This document shows, piece after piece, positions 23,043 through 34,165 of a DNA stretch of 64,000 bases. Under the pieces are notes generated by a model. That model did no database searches, had not been told where the DNA came from, and saw only the letters and a list, made by a program, of their open reading frames with translations. The position numbers and the translations under genes are program-made. Numbering within the stretch: position 1 is the stretch's first letter; every line of letters starts with the position of its first letter. The DNA comes from Ipomoea triloba (Eukaryota; Streptophyta; Magnoliopsida; Solanales; Convolvulaceae): assembly GCF_003576645.1 (NCBI RefSeq), contig NC_044916.1, forward strand, positions 25,914,367 to 25,978,366, in the 5' to 3' direction.

Positions 23043-24630
23043 TCAACGACGGGAGTCAGAGGAAGCAGAGGATGGCTTGTCGGAAATGCCATCGTGCTCC
23101 TCTTCTTCACCTTGGATTCGTGCAGGAATGCGAAACCCGGAGAATTCCCCCACGCCTGTGGAGAATCCTATACCCGATAGTGATGACGGGTAAATGGGCA
23201 GCATTGCTGACTGGTAGTGCTGGTGCTGCTGGTTTGGATCAACACTAGCAATAGCTATTGCGGGTGATGGGTCCATCCAAGCACGAACCGAAGGTGTGTA
23301 ACTGGACTGAAGGGGTCCCCTCTGAGAAGGAAAAAACTGGTTCTGCCCACCGAACAACTGCTGGAACAGCGGCTGCTGTGGCGAATTGAACAAGTATCCT
23401 CCTGTTGCTGAAGCTGCTGCCGCGCCACCACTGCCGCTACTGGAGCAGGTGGCGGCAGCAGCAGCACCGTCTCCACCACCGCCGTGCCAGGCCGGAAATC
23501 TCTGCTGATTTTGCTGATTGTGCTCAGACCAGCCCGAAGCATCGAACCCGGTTAAAATAGCTCTATGGCTACCCGGGTTCTGGTGGTGCTGAACCTGCTG
23601 GTTTTGGTGGTGGAGAAGGATAGTAGGATCTTGAAATGACTGTAAAGAAAGCCTCAAATCTTGGCTCTGGCTACCCGTCCTGGACAGCAAATCTGACTGC
23701 TGGGCAAAGGTCTGGAACTGCATAGAAGAAGAATTAGGCTGCTCTGAAGCCCCCATGGGGAAGAAGGACTTAATAGTATCAGCAATGGAGTCAGAATCCA
23801 AAGAAGGAGGCAAAAAGCTGGACTCATTTTCACTCTCTTGCATTATCATGCCTCTCTTAGAAGGCCCCGCAACATTATCCAACAAATTGGCATCTCCGGG
23901 GGTCTCTCGGTGCTGTTTCTGGGCATCTTCTTGGTCGAAATTAGGGTTAACGGTATTGGGTTTCCAGGCGGGTAGCTCGGCAAGCTCGTCAATAGCGGGT
24001 TTGGCTTTCTTGATGAGCCAATCCACGGCTTTGCTGGGGCGGTCGTAGCCGAGCCGATCCTGGACATCGTAGAACTGAATAGCGGTGTGAGCGGCTAGCC
24101 GGACCCGGCGGTCCCTGGGGCCTTTGGCTGTGCAGACCTTGCTGTGGCGGTCTTTCCGCCNAGAACTGAATAGCGGTGTGAGCGGCTAGCCGGACCCGGC
24201 GGTCCCTGGGGCCTTTGGCTGTGCAGACCTTGCTGTGGCGGTCTTTCCGCCCTGTCGACCTCACAATGTGCCCGCCTTGGACTTCCACTATCTCCCCGCC
24301 GGCGTTTCTTAGGCCCAATCTCGACGAACTCCCTTGCTGCTGTTGCTGCTGCTGACGATTCTCCCCCATTCTTCCCCGCAATCTTGCATGTTCCTCCGTC
24401 GAAGGAAAATACGACCGTTTCTTGGGCGGCGGCGGGTTCCCCGACGGGTCTTCTTCTTCTTCTTCTCCTTGGATTTGATCGGAAAAATGGAGGTGGTGGT
24501 GCTTCTGCTGCTGCTGCTGATTCCTCTGAGGATCCAGCTTTTGATAAACACAACTTTTTCTCAGTGGCTTTTCCCACTCTCTGAAATCTGAAACCACCCA
24601 TCCAACTTCCCGAATTCCATCACCCCCCAA
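23043..24630 (-). CDS. TCP4-like: CIN-class TCP transcription factor (TCP4-like)
   Basis: Single coding exon on the minus strand. The TCP domain starts [20 protein letters not shown] (near 24270), continues [18 protein letters not shown] and ends in [19 protein letters not shown] (near 24010). This is the CIN/TCP4 type of class II TCP, nuclear DNA-binding regulators of leaf growth and maturation. A Gln/His/Ser-rich and Gly/Ala-rich linker follows, then [19 protein letters not shown] with the miR319 site, and the C-terminus ends SASSDSRR. Two starts are possible: ATG at 24630 (with a Glu-rich, Pro-rich N-terminal extension) or ATG near 24370 (MGENRQQQQ); family lengths favour the latter, but the upstream frame is open. 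The N at 24161 sits in a 90-bp exact duplication that breaks the frame in the TCP domain and is probably an assembly error. Confidence 0.92.
23302..23322 (-). promoter_or_regulatory. miR319 target site in the TCP coding sequence
   Basis: The plus strand here (ctggactgaaggggtcccct) closely resembles miR319, so the mRNA contains the complementary GGGGACCCCTTCAGTCCAG within the codons for QRGPLQS. miR319 control of TCP2/3/4/10/24-type genes through this site is established. It is the only such site in the gene. Confidence 0.88.
24071..24251. other. exact 90-bp duplication around a single N (likely assembly artefact)
   Basis: Bases 24071-24160 and 24162-24251 are identical and are separated by one N. 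Both encode the middle of the same TCP domain (DRHSKV to HTAIQF). Removing one copy plus the N leaves a continuous TCP domain, which a real duplication would not need to do. Confidence 0.85.
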
Positions 24631-25701
24631 AAAAAAAGCCCTAACCCCAAGAAACTATAAATTTCGTTTCTTTAGCCTAACCCATTCTTCAATTCTCTCA
24701 GCCCTTCCCACACCTATTAATATTATACTTATCCCTCTCTCAGTCTCTCCTACCTCCTCTCCTAAACAATCCAAAGATAGAAAACCAGCAATTGAACAGA
24801 AAAAAGTAAGCAGCTACTCAAATAATGCTGTCAAGATTCAAGAACCCATGCCCTAACTTTCTGCAAACTGTTCATTTCTAGAGAGCAAGAGCAAGAAGAA
24901 GAAGAAGAAGAAGGGGGGGAGATGGATACGTGTTTGGGTAATGAGAGGAGTAGATGCCAGTGGTGAGGGTGGCAGTCTTGGGTCAGATAAGAGGATTAAA
25001 GTCCTCTGTAACCTCATCAATGCTGCTTCTTCTGCAACTACAGTTAATTTTTTTTTAACATCAATTTAAGTCAAAATAAATTTCACCTGCATCATATTAA
25101 TAAAAGAGAATAGTATACTAACCTTGTATATAAAATTTGAAAATTGTTATGATATAGACTACAGTATATATTATGATATTAGCACCATGTATCTCACCAA
25201 TTTAAAAAAATAAATAAATAAATAAAAAATGAGACAAGCATCTCGACAAAAGTAAAAAATGAGGAGGCATGTTGAAAAGGTTAAAACCTCAAAAAACATT
25301 GAGAAAGGGACTTCTCACAGCTTTTGTGGTATTTGTAGCCAAGCTGGCTTTGCCTTTCTCACTGTCTCCCTTTTTCTTTATTGCTTCTCTTAAAAGGAAC
25401 AGGCATCATCCTTCCCCCTTCAAATTTCCCTCTCAACCCACCTTTTTCATCCCCTCTTGGATTTCTCTTCTCTCTCTCTCTCTCTCTCTCTGCATCGCAT
25501 CTATTCACCTTGCTTGGCTGCTTCCTTTTTTTCTTTCTGGAATAGCATTATTTACTTTCCTCTTTACACACTTCAATTACCATTCTATCCCAATACTCTC
25601 TCCAGAAATATCTTGTTATTTTATTCTCCTTTTTCAACACTCTTTACAATTATTCCTACTATCGAAACTTATCATGTGATCAGATGTCCTTATAGTAGTT
25701 G
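24631..25701 (-). promoter_or_regulatory. upstream region and leader of the TCP gene, then intergenic
   Basis: The first roughly 400 bp upstream (24631-25020) are pyrimidine-rich when read on the gene strand and include GAA repeats near 24895-24912, typical of a plant leader or promoter-proximal region. A CT microsatellite lies at about 25470-25492. Frames at 25269-25732 are low-complexity and not supported as genes. Confidence 0.4.
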
Positions 25702-25862
25702 GCTTGTTTTTTTTTTTTTTAAATACTACTAACTCTATTACAATGAGAGTATCTGTTCATAACTACTTTCTCAACCTATTGAAGCACAAGAGTCAGAACC
25801 CACCACCTCCCGTATAAAGGGAATGGTTTGATGCCACTGGACTACTAAGTGCACTCAAATAT
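25702..25862 (-). repeat. SINE family S1 copy
   Basis: On the minus strand: agtagtccagtggcatcaaa (A-box-like), then a tgggttctgactcttgtgct region, then 'aataggttgagaaagtagtt', then 'tgtaatagagttagtagtat' and an A-tail (T-run at about 25707-25720). Head and tail are both present, so this is close to a full-length copy. Confidence 0.75.
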
Positions 25863-25904
25863 AAAATCTTTTTGAGTGAAATACTTATTCCATCAAACTA
25901 AAAG

Positions 25905-26260
25905 AATTTACACTATGTTTGTTTTACGAGATAGATTGAAAATGAAATAATATTGTTAATAATAGGCTTATTTCATGTTAAGATTAGTAATAATAATATT
26001 AGTATGCACGGCTCACGAAAAGCCTAGTTCTCATGGAAGTCATATCATATGTGCGTGTGTTAAGGGCGTAATTTTGTCATTGAAATTCCTATTGCATTTA
26101 TATTATTTAATCAAACCAAACATTAAAATACAGTTGCCAAAACATATTTCTTCTCCAAACTAAACAATGGAATGAAAATTCTTATCTATTCACGACATAT
26201 TTGCATACAATAGGGTTCTTATTCCCTCTAAATTTATTTTGTAAACCAAACACGCTATTA
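25905..26260. mobile_element. MITE-like element with 'tttgtttt'/'aaaccaaacacgc' ends
   Basis: The left 'acactatgtttgttttacga' and the right 'tttgtaaaccaaacacgcta' form inverted ends. The interior is AT-rich and includes an inverted 'cttatttcatg' type segment. No target duplication was fixed. This resembles the many plant MITEs ending in gtgtttggtt. Low confidence. Confidence 0.4.
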
Positions 26261-27261
26261 AGTTTATGATTGAGGAATTAGGGTAACTTTAGAGGGGAAT
26301 GGAGATTTTGTGAGCGGGGTCTGTCTGTTATGGAATAAAGAGAAAGTGAGGTTAACATTGCAAAATGAATCATTAACATAAGATTCATTTTTAGCACATT
26401 GAATATCTATTTTCTGAAGATTCTTTTTTGTATACTGAAAGTTTATTTTTAAATATACTACTAAAAAATAAACATTCAGTATACTAAAAATTGATCATTT
26501 ATTCGTGGCCCACATTGCATTATGGATCATGATCCATAGTATAATTTGCCGAGAGAGAATGCATAGGTCTTTTTCAAAAACCCATGTTAAAAAATGTGTG
26601 ATTGGAGCGCACTCATAAAGGCCAAATGACATGTGTTCTTCACACACCCATTGGATGATTAGAGTAGTCGCCAACTAGCGACCACTTCAATTATTATATT
26701 ATTTTTAAATTTTTATTTCATTTTTATTTGACCCAATATCTAAAAGAACTTTCAAAAAATTAATTTATTGAGATTGCTCTTATAACTTTGATAGCAAGTG
26801 AGGGTTGAAATTCAAAGTTGTAATACTTTTGAGAATGGCTGGAAATAATTATCCCAGAAAATGTTTATGTCCATACTAGTTACATGTTGTAGTAAGCATT
26901 TATTTTTCATTGTTGTAGTAGAGTGGGTTACATGGAGTAGGGACTCTCAACTAGGTAGAGCCATAATAAAAGACTATCAAATTGGTATATTTAACAATTT
27001 AAGGCTCTTAATTACCTGAATTATTGGGATTGATCTATTGGTATCTTTTTCTTTTTTTTTGGAAGAGGATTTATTGGTATCTTGTCCATGCATATGAAGC
27101 GTAGTAGTATTTTCTATGCATAATGCATAAAAATAAATGCTCAATATGATAATGTTTGTATTAAAATTTTAGTTATATTGAAATATTTTTTAAAATAATA
27201 CTCCGTAGTATATAATTTTATAAAAATCATAATTATAAAATTTATATTATATTAAAAGTAT
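26261..27261. other. intergenic with an isolated MULE-family end at about 26500-26556
   Basis: At 26513-26556 the sequence 'cccacattgcattatggatc' then 'atgatccatagtataatttgcc' matches the right terminus of the 43.6-kb MULE family, palindrome core included. No partner left end was found. Otherwise AT-rich DNA with no gene. Confidence 0.5.
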
Positions 27262-27360
27262 AGTTGCCAAAGACTTTGTAGTCTAGTGACACCCGGTTGC
27301 ACCCCTACATGGGAGGGGTGGGTTCGAGTCTCAGTGGAGGTGATATTGGCTCTTTGTGCT
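27262..27360 (+). repeat. SINE family S1, 5' half in sense orientation
   Basis: Reads 'actttgtagtctagtgacac' (A box), then 'gtgggttcgagtctcagtgg' (B box), then 'aggtgatattggctctttgtg'. These are the 5' parts of the family whose 3' parts are seen at 3686, 16868, 25702, 41015 and 63365. The 3' tail is absent here. Confidence 0.75.
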
Positions 27361-27630
27361 TCATTTGGACTTGGTTCGCTGACCAATTAACACGACGAAA
27401 TAACATGTTCCCAATAGAAGAAATAATGCACAACAAACCAACGGATACCCTTCTCAGACTAGCCGTCTGATCTTGATTCCTTAATTCCTTAACAAGCACA
27501 GCACATTAACACACGAAAAATTCCCCGGAAAAAAAAAACAGAAAAAGACCACCCCCTTACTTGGCTGATTCACATTCGTAGGAAAGGTCTGTTCTTTTGT
27601 CTCTTCCCCCCCAATGGGTGGTACTCTAAG

Positions 27631-27870
27631 ATTGTGTTGTTAAAATAAATATTTTAAATATGGTAAATGATTAAATATAATTGTTGTGAAATTTAATATA
27701 TACTAAAGGAAGTTTAGCGGTATAAGATAATTTTGGTAGATAAAAATGATAGTTGTGTTGTTAAAGTAAATATTTTAAATATGGTAAATGATTAAATATA
27801 ATTATTGTGAATTTTAATATATACTAAAGGAAGTTTAGCGGTATAAGATAATTTTGACAGATAAAAATGA
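27631..27870. repeat. tandem duplication of a roughly 120-bp AT-rich unit
   Basis: Two adjacent copies, about 27631-27750 and 27751-27870, start with 'ttgtgttgttaaa' and end with 'cagataaaaatgatag' or 'tagataaaaatgatag'. They differ at only a few positions, so the duplication is recent. Confidence 0.85.
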
Positions 27871-28369
27871 TAGTACAAAATTTGTATCACAATGTACAAC
27901 TCAATAAGCATAAAAATACATACATAAATCATGGGTAATAACATTAGTTCACTCTAAGTTTTTTTTTTAATTTAGATTTTAAATATTTATATTATTGTAC
28001 AACAACAACACAATTTTTAGAGCTTTAATATTTATATTTTAGAAAATAACTAACTGATCCTTATTAATTAAAATTTAAATGAAATCAAATTTATTTATTA
28101 TATTACTCCAATATATAATTTCTACATATATTATTTATCATTTGAGATGGATGCATGCACATGGTAATAATAATTAGAAAAGATAACTAAAATTCTAATG
28201 GTATAAGGTTTTTTTTTTTTTTTCCAAAAATTTGTATATAGTACAACTCTTATATCACAACACTTTTTCCAATAAATTGCAAAGATCAACGGCTCAGATA
28301 TAACCTCATTTTTCACCTAGGAACATCCGCACTTTAACCAACCCATATATATATAGCCTGGTTGATATG
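27871..28369. other. intergenic, nothing recognised
   Basis: AT-rich sequence with a T-run at about 28208-28222. No gene or element was supported. Confidence 0.45.
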
Positions 28370-28865
28370 CGGTCGACCTTTCCCGTGCAATCGTGTGGCT
28401 TGGTGAATTTACATATGCTTGGTGGTGCATCCACTCTAAAGTGCACCATAGGACACTCATATGTGCACTACATATTACACATAAGTGCACCATAGACCAC
28501 ACCTAAGTGCAACAGGAGTCTAAGATACTTCCTGTAATGGCTGGTGTATTTAGCTATACTTGATGGTGCACTTAGATATGTGCACCACAAACCCGCACTT
28601 TCATAGACTAGCACTTTGTGGTGCATCATAGATCACTCCTAAGTGCACCACATACCAGCACTTCATACACCACGAAAATAAACTTGGTGTAGAAAATTGC
28701 AAAAATGTCCCTACGAATTTTTCATTAGTGCACCGCATGCCAGCACTTTGTGGTACACCATAGATCACTCAAAAATGCACCATAGAGCACTCATAAATGC
28801 ACCACACGACAACACTAAGTGCACAACCGAAATATACACGGTTTAAGAAATTATCAAAATGTCAT
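28370..28865. repeat. degenerate 'aagtgcaccata' word-repeat block
   Basis: The words 'gtgcaccatag', 'atcactcctaagtgcacca' and 'ccagcactt' recur more than ten times at irregular spacing. A related short block with 'gagtgcacacac' lies at 29975-30065. The flanks contain no clear inverted ends, so whether this is the interior of an element is unknown. Confidence 0.6.
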
Positions 28866-29450
28866 AGCACTTGGGTATATCCCAAAGAATAACTAAAGTA
28901 AGAGGTGAGCTTGACCAAGGCAATCCAATTAGGAAAGAGGGTTTGGCTTCTTCTTCTCTTTTTTTCCTAGAAAGCGGGCTAAGGGTGTGTTTAGCAATGC
29001 GGTATGGTGTCTTTCAGTCCGTTGTTAAAGCGCCTTGGGCGTCTATTGGTGGATGGAGAGTCTTAGCTTAGTTCACTCGGCTATGACAAATCACCCAGGT
29101 AAGTGGCAGGCTATTCAGTTGAGGGGCAGACAGCTTGGGCGGACCTCGGACGGGTCGCTCTGGCAGTTGGCGATGTCCAAAACGTGGCCTACGACATGGC
29201 GCAAGGAGAGATATTTGATAGGAGAGCGCAACACCTAGTGGGAGACGCGTACGTCAGAAGGGGGTAGAGAGTTGTGGTCTGCTCACATATCTGCAACCTA
29301 CGGCCCTAGGAGTAGTATAAAAGGGAGGAGGGGTCTCTGTTCGAGGCATCATCATCAACTCTCGTTCTCTCTTCTTCTCCCTCAGTCAACGGCGCAACAC
29401 GTCAGTTGTCTTTGCGATCCGCTAGTTAGCAGCAATCGTTATATACAAAA
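28866..29450 (+). mobile_element. probable LTR-retrotransposon LTR fragment
   Basis: The block is GC-richer than its neighbours. It includes a TATA-like 'gtagtataaaagggagga' at about 29313 followed by 'catcatcatcaactctcgtt' and a CT-rich leader, which is the usual promoter layout of plant LTRs. Both LTR ends and any internal coding region are missing. The frames at 28871-29238 and 29272-29490 show no domain. Confidence 0.45.
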
Positions 29451-31000
29451 TTTGACTTCATTAAAGTACATATATAATTCATGTTCATAATGCACAGAAT
29501 TATATAGGTGAGGACACATAAACACTTAACATAATACAGATACACATAATGGAATTGAAATTCATAATGTACAGAATTATATAGATGAACACACATAAAT
29601 TCATAACATAATACACATGCTCTATATGTACTTATTTTAATATAAATTGCCAGTTAGCAGTGGTTTTTCACCCCGGGTGGTTGGGCTTGGTAGTTGGGGC
29701 AAAAGACACTAATGGAACCAAAAATAATACAATTGACAAAAATATGACATTTTAAAATTTGGGACAAAAATGGGAAAAACTCATTTTCCAAATGCGTTCC
29801 TTGTCAAAACAGGCCAAACGCAAATGCAAGTGGGGTTGCATTTTTTAATTTTTTTTGTTTTTGGTCTCCGGCGACCAAATATGTCGCCGGCTTCTCCGAC
29901 GAAGGAGAAGCCAACGACCAAACTGGTGTACCATATATATAATCAAATGAGCAACATCTTCCCGTGAGACACAACATGAATGCACATAGTCTAGAGTATG
30001 TGCACTTAGCCCAACATGACTTACATGAGTGCACACACAATTTAGTGTGTGTGCATCCGTAAAGTAGACTGTGTGTATTCACGGTGTGTGTATGTGTGTG
30101 TATATATGATCAAATGAGAATAAGGTTCTATGTTAAAGAGAGATGAATGATCTCAGCCGTCCATCAAGGTTCCCCAAAATGTCAAGGTAGCATTTGGGAT
30201 TTTAACGATTTGGAAAAAAGACCCAAAGATGGGATTTCACTGGAAGCATGTATAGGAAAAATGTCCAAATATGCTAGAAGGTTTCACGATTTACTTCCGC
30301 AGTAGCTCTAGGGGCAAGATCCTGTGAGCTTAGAATTAGTCCAGCGAAACTGAAAAAAATGAAAAGAAAACAGGAGAAAGAGAAAAATAGGACTTCAACA
30401 AAAAGGAGAAATAAAATATCTTATTTAATTTCTATCGGGTAGAAACCTGTGTTTTTGCCAATTATGGTTAGATTTTTTATTTTTTTTTGAATGTTCAATT
30501 CAGATATACTTTTGTATACCAACATTTAGTTAAAGTGAAATAAAATAAAGACTTATCAAGCTATATATGCAGCATACTAATAATAAAATAAAATAAAAGA
30601 CTTATCAAGATATAAAATTTCATAAAATAAATTCATGTGTGCAATATATTGTGGCTTCAGACATCACGTGTACTATTGATTAATATGGTACACCAATATA
30701 GTTATGACTTCATCCCCAAACTATCAATCATGCATCTTCCTCAAGTAATAAAATGGGAGTAAATTGTTAAAGGGGGCAAGTTTCCTTTTCTTTAATTAGG
30801 AATTAAGGCTGAGAAGAAAATGGAAACTGTTATGTTAAATGATGCGAGCCCACGTGATATAGGTTTGTAGAATTCGCGTGATCTTACATTCTTCATCAAT
30901 TTATGTTTTTCTACGTGTCCGCAAAATCACATGATTGAGATTTTTTAGTCTATCCCATAATATATATATATGAATCCTAACTCTTATGGGTACAACTTCC
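29451..31000. other. intergenic with degenerate repeats
   Basis: 29460-29625 repeats 'aattcatgttcataatgcac' and related words, similar to the interior of the element at 10839. 29960-30105 has 'gtgcac' and 'gtgtgtg' words. 30120-30180 contains 'gatctcagccgtccatcaa', also found near 37950. No gene was recognised. Confidence 0.45.
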
Positions 31001-31800
31001 CAATTTTCCATGTGAAAATTATGAACAAATTTTAAATATTTATTTAATAGATTTAACGATTAAAAATGAAAGAAAAAAAAAAGATTAGTTTCATAAATAT
31101 TACAAACTTCAAAATTTATATTGTTCTCACCCTTTTTTTTACCTTATTTTTAATCATTAAATTTTATAGATGAATAACTCGAATTTGTCAACAGTTCTCA
31201 CAGAGGTAATGATTCTCATATGAATAAAAATATATATGGGGGCGCACTCCTGTGAGAACTGCTGCCTAGGGAAGAATTACAAACTAATTGGAACTATCCA
31301 TCAGCAAAGATCAAAAGTAATTTTTTTAAATAAAATATGATGTTATTTTTTGTAACTCAAACTTTGAAGTGTAAATAACATGTGTTTGAAGTGCAAGTAT
31401 GCGAGTAAAAATTGCAAGTAACATCACTATAAAGTACAACATTTTACAGTATAGAGTGCAAGTAATTTACCTTTCACACATTTGGTGCAACAAATGATAA
31501 CTTTAGGTATACCTAATATTGTTGCTTGGGTGTACTTTAAATTGTTGCAATCTATGATATTGTTAATTAAATGTATTGCGTAGTGTTATTACTTACACTT
31601 CAAATAAAGTTCGAGTGTATTTTATATTGTTGCACTCTATGATGTTGTTACTTGCACTCTATAGTGTTATTATTTGTACTTCAAAATTTGAGTTATTTAC
31701 AAAAACTTCACTACGTTTTTTTTTTAAATAGTTTATGATCTGTTAGTTATTTTCAAATGGACAACTCTGATTAGTTCATAGTTCTCTCATTAGCGACTAT
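31001..31800. repeat. inverted-repeat element relative plus 'ttgcactctat' word-repeat block
   Basis: 31001-31230 resembles the hairpin element at 2745 (gaacaaattttaaatattta mirrored by gaatttgtcaacagttctca). From about 31370 to 31700 the words 'gaagtgcaagta', 'gttgcactctatgatgttgt' and 'tacttgcactctatagtgtt' are repeated in both orientations. No coding potential. Confidence 0.45.
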
Positions 31801-32213
31801 TCTGATGGAGTACAAATAACATGTGCTTGAAGTACTTATTTATAACTTCATTTTACAATCTAGTGGATTGTAAACATAATTAAAATATTGTTTAATTAAA
31901 TATAATTAATTCAAATGGATTCTAAAATGCATATTTACTCTATGTTTTTATCAATTATGTAGTACTTATTTATAACTTCATTTTACAATCTAGAATGTCC
32001 ATTATGTAAAATTAATTAAACACAACTACATTTGGCAGAATGAGCATTGAATACTCTCAGACTAACGAACTTACAAGTCAAATGACAATTTATTGTTGTT
32101 GACTCTTTGTACTTTAATAGGTTGAGAAAGTATAAATGAACATATACTCTAAATTCATAATTTCATAATTCTATATTCAACTTAAAATCGCTACACTTAC
32201 AAAAATAACCACA
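31801..32213. other. intergenic with a SINE S1 fragment
   Basis: 31850-31995 contains a direct repeat of 'tacttatttataacttcatt'. At 32098-32150 'gttgactctttgtactttaa' then 'taggttgagaaagtataaat' matches the 3' half of SINE family S1 in sense orientation. Confidence 0.5.
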
Positions 32214-32527
32214 CGGTTGTTATGCCATGGACCCAGGTCCACATTGCAAGGTGAATCCGGATCCATGTTCACAAATTTAGAATTCTATGTTCACTATTTT
32301 AGAACTTTATATTCACAGTAACAGAATTCTATGTTCAAAATTACATAACTCTATGTTAACAATTTCATAACTCTAAATTCATAATTTCATAATTCTATAT
32401 TCAACAGTATAACACAATTTTTTAATCTATATAACAAAATTGTGAATATAGAGTTCAAAAATTGTGAATATTGAGTAATGTAATTTTGTATATTGAGATC
32501 TAAAATTGTGAATATATAATTCTAAAA

Positions 32528-33050
32528 GAGTTAATTTCAACAATGGTCATCCGACTATGTTGATTTTCTAAAATTAGTCACCGACTTTTAATTTGGACAA
32601 TTTAAATTCCTGACTTTCAAATTATTTCCAGTGTTGGTCATTTCGTCAAATTTTGGTTAAGTTGAGGTCAAATGAAGGGGTAAAATTGTCCTTTCACCTA
32701 TATAGTGTATTATTACTCGTATTTCTCATGCCCTATACGTTATATATATGAATATAATCTCAGTCGAAGAGACTTCGACTGAGATTATATGGCTTCGATT
32801 GAGACTTCTACTGAGTTTATATTCATCATATATATAATGTATAGGATATGAGAAATACGAGTAATAATACACTATATAGGTGAACGGACAATTTTACCCC
32901 TCCATTTGACCTCAACTTAACAAAAATTTGACCAAAGGATCAACATTTGAAAGAATTTGAAAGTCAAGAGACCTAAGTTGTCCAAATTAAAAGTTGGGGA
33001 CTAATTTTAGAAACTCAACATAGTCGGAGGACCATTACTGAAATTAACTC
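32528..33050. mobile_element. MULE-type MITE with roughly 240-bp inverted repeats and perfect 9-bp TSD
   Basis: Ends gagttaatttcaacaatggt and (reverse complement) gagttaatttcagtaatggt. The 9-bp direct repeat attctaaaa lies at 32519-32527 and 33051-33059. The two arms are complementary almost to the centre, where 'cagtcgaagagacttcgact' forms the loop region. It has no coding capacity. A 101-bp relative lies at 63021-63121. Confidence 0.92.
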
Positions 33051-33062
33051 ATTCTAAAATTA

Positions 33063-34165
33063 GAGAAAATTGCCATTTTGGTCTACTGACCATTAGGGTC
33101 CTATTAATTTCAGTCCACGACTTTCAAAAGTGTTAATTGCATACCCTGACTATTCAATTTCTGTCAATTTTGGACACTCCAGCCAAATTGACGGCCAATT
33201 TTGGCCGAAAAGTCTTAATTACTCGGTTAAGCCTTAATGTGAAGGGCAAAATGGTATTTACCATCGACAGTGTCAATTAACCCGGTTCAAAGCTTTAACC
33301 CGGTTCAAAGCTTTATTAACCCTAGATCGATAATCCTTAACCCTTGTCACCGGACACTCAACCCTAGATCGATAATCCTTAACCCTTGTCACCGGACACT
33401 CATACAGATCAAGCGAGACCAGTTTGAGCTCTGCTAGCGGCCGAAGATCATCTATATCCTGAATCCTGTTGTTCGACAAATCGAGGTCCCGAAGCGAGTT
33501 TAAACCAGCCTCTACGAGGAATTCTAGCCCCGCAGCGATTCTATTATCAGATAAAATTAACTTTTGCAGGTAATGAAGCCGGGGAAACTGTTCCAGGGAG
33601 GAAACACCGATGTTTGCTATGGATAGGTGCTGAAGGTTCTGAAACCTCTCGAACAGGGCCGGCGGAGGCAAGCGACCATGAACGCACTTCACGGCTCCGT
33701 TTAGAGTTAATGTTCGAACCGAAGCGAAGTCCGTTTGGCCGTCCAGAGCTGTCTCCACCGCTCTTTCCCAAATCTCATCCATCAATTGAAGCCAAGCCTT
33801 TGATCAGTCAAAACATAACCCAAAACAAAATCAAGTGAATATTTAGAAATCGCAGTTTATAGATACACGATAAAAACCCTAAATTATGAGGTGTTTGACA
33901 TTGTGCTAAAGGAGAGCCAAGACCGAATAATAAAGCTTTGAACCGGGTTAATTGACACTGTCGATGGAAAATACCATTTTGCCCTTCACATTAAGGCTTA
34001 ACGGAGTAATTAAGACTTTCCGGCCAAAATTGGCCGTCAATTTGGCCGGAGTGTCTAAAATTGACAGAAATTGAATAGTCAGGGTATGCAATTAACACTT
34101 TTGAAAGTCGTGGACTAAAATTAATAGGACTCTAATAGTCAGTAGACCAAAATGGCAATTTTCTC
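33063..34165. mobile_element. Pack-MULE carrying an ANP32 gene fragment
   Basis: Inverted repeats of about 235 bp (33063-33297 and about 33930-34165) start gagaaaattgccattttggt. The perfect 9-bp target duplication ctaaaatta lies at 33054-33062 and 34166-34174. Between the arms lies a fragment of a host ANP32-type gene plus some leader sequence, and no transposase. A cellular gene piece between MULE inverted repeats defines a Pack-MULE. Its left target duplication overlaps the right target duplication of the neighbouring MITE, so it inserted three bases from it. Confidence 0.93.
33273..33785 (-). CDS. captured ANP32-related leucine-rich-repeat fragment (170 aa)
   Basis: Residues 2-142 match the start of plant acidic leucine-rich nuclear phosphoprotein 32-related proteins: MDEIWERAVETALDGQTD, then leucine-rich repeats (LQHLSIANIGVSSLEQFPRL, LQKLILSDNRIAAGLEF, LRDLDLSNNRIQDI, LVSLDLYECPVT). 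A 42-bp tandem duplication repeats ECPVTRVKDYRSRV (residues 129-142 and 143-156). The last 14 residues (NKALNRVKALNRVN) come from the transposon inverted repeat. The acidic tail that defines a full ANP32 is absent. The frame is open and continuous with no intron. ANP32 proteins act in chromatin and phosphatase regulation in the nucleus; this fragment may be transcribed from the Pack-MULE but is probably not a working ANP32. Confidence 0.85.
   Translation of the reverse strand: MMDEIWERAVETALDGQTDFASVRTLTLNGAVKCVHGRLPPPALFERFQNLQHLSIANIGVSSLEQFPRLHYLQKLILSDNRIAAGLEFLVEAGLNSLRDLDLSNNRIQDIDDLRPLAELKLVSLDLYECPVTRVKDYRSRVECPVTRVKDYRSRVNKALNRVKALNRVN

Noticed and set aside
24309..24591. Open frames on both strands near the TCP start
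   Set aside because: Alternative frames of the GC-rich, repeat-rich TCP N-terminal coding region.
28370..28865. CRISPR-like or satellite array
   Set aside because: Repeat units are degenerate and irregularly spaced; no constant repeat-spacer pattern, and the context is a plant nuclear genome.
33614..33838. Plus-strand open frame within the Pack-MULE
   Set aside because: Antisense shadow of the ANP32 fragment, which has clear leucine-rich repeats on the minus strand.
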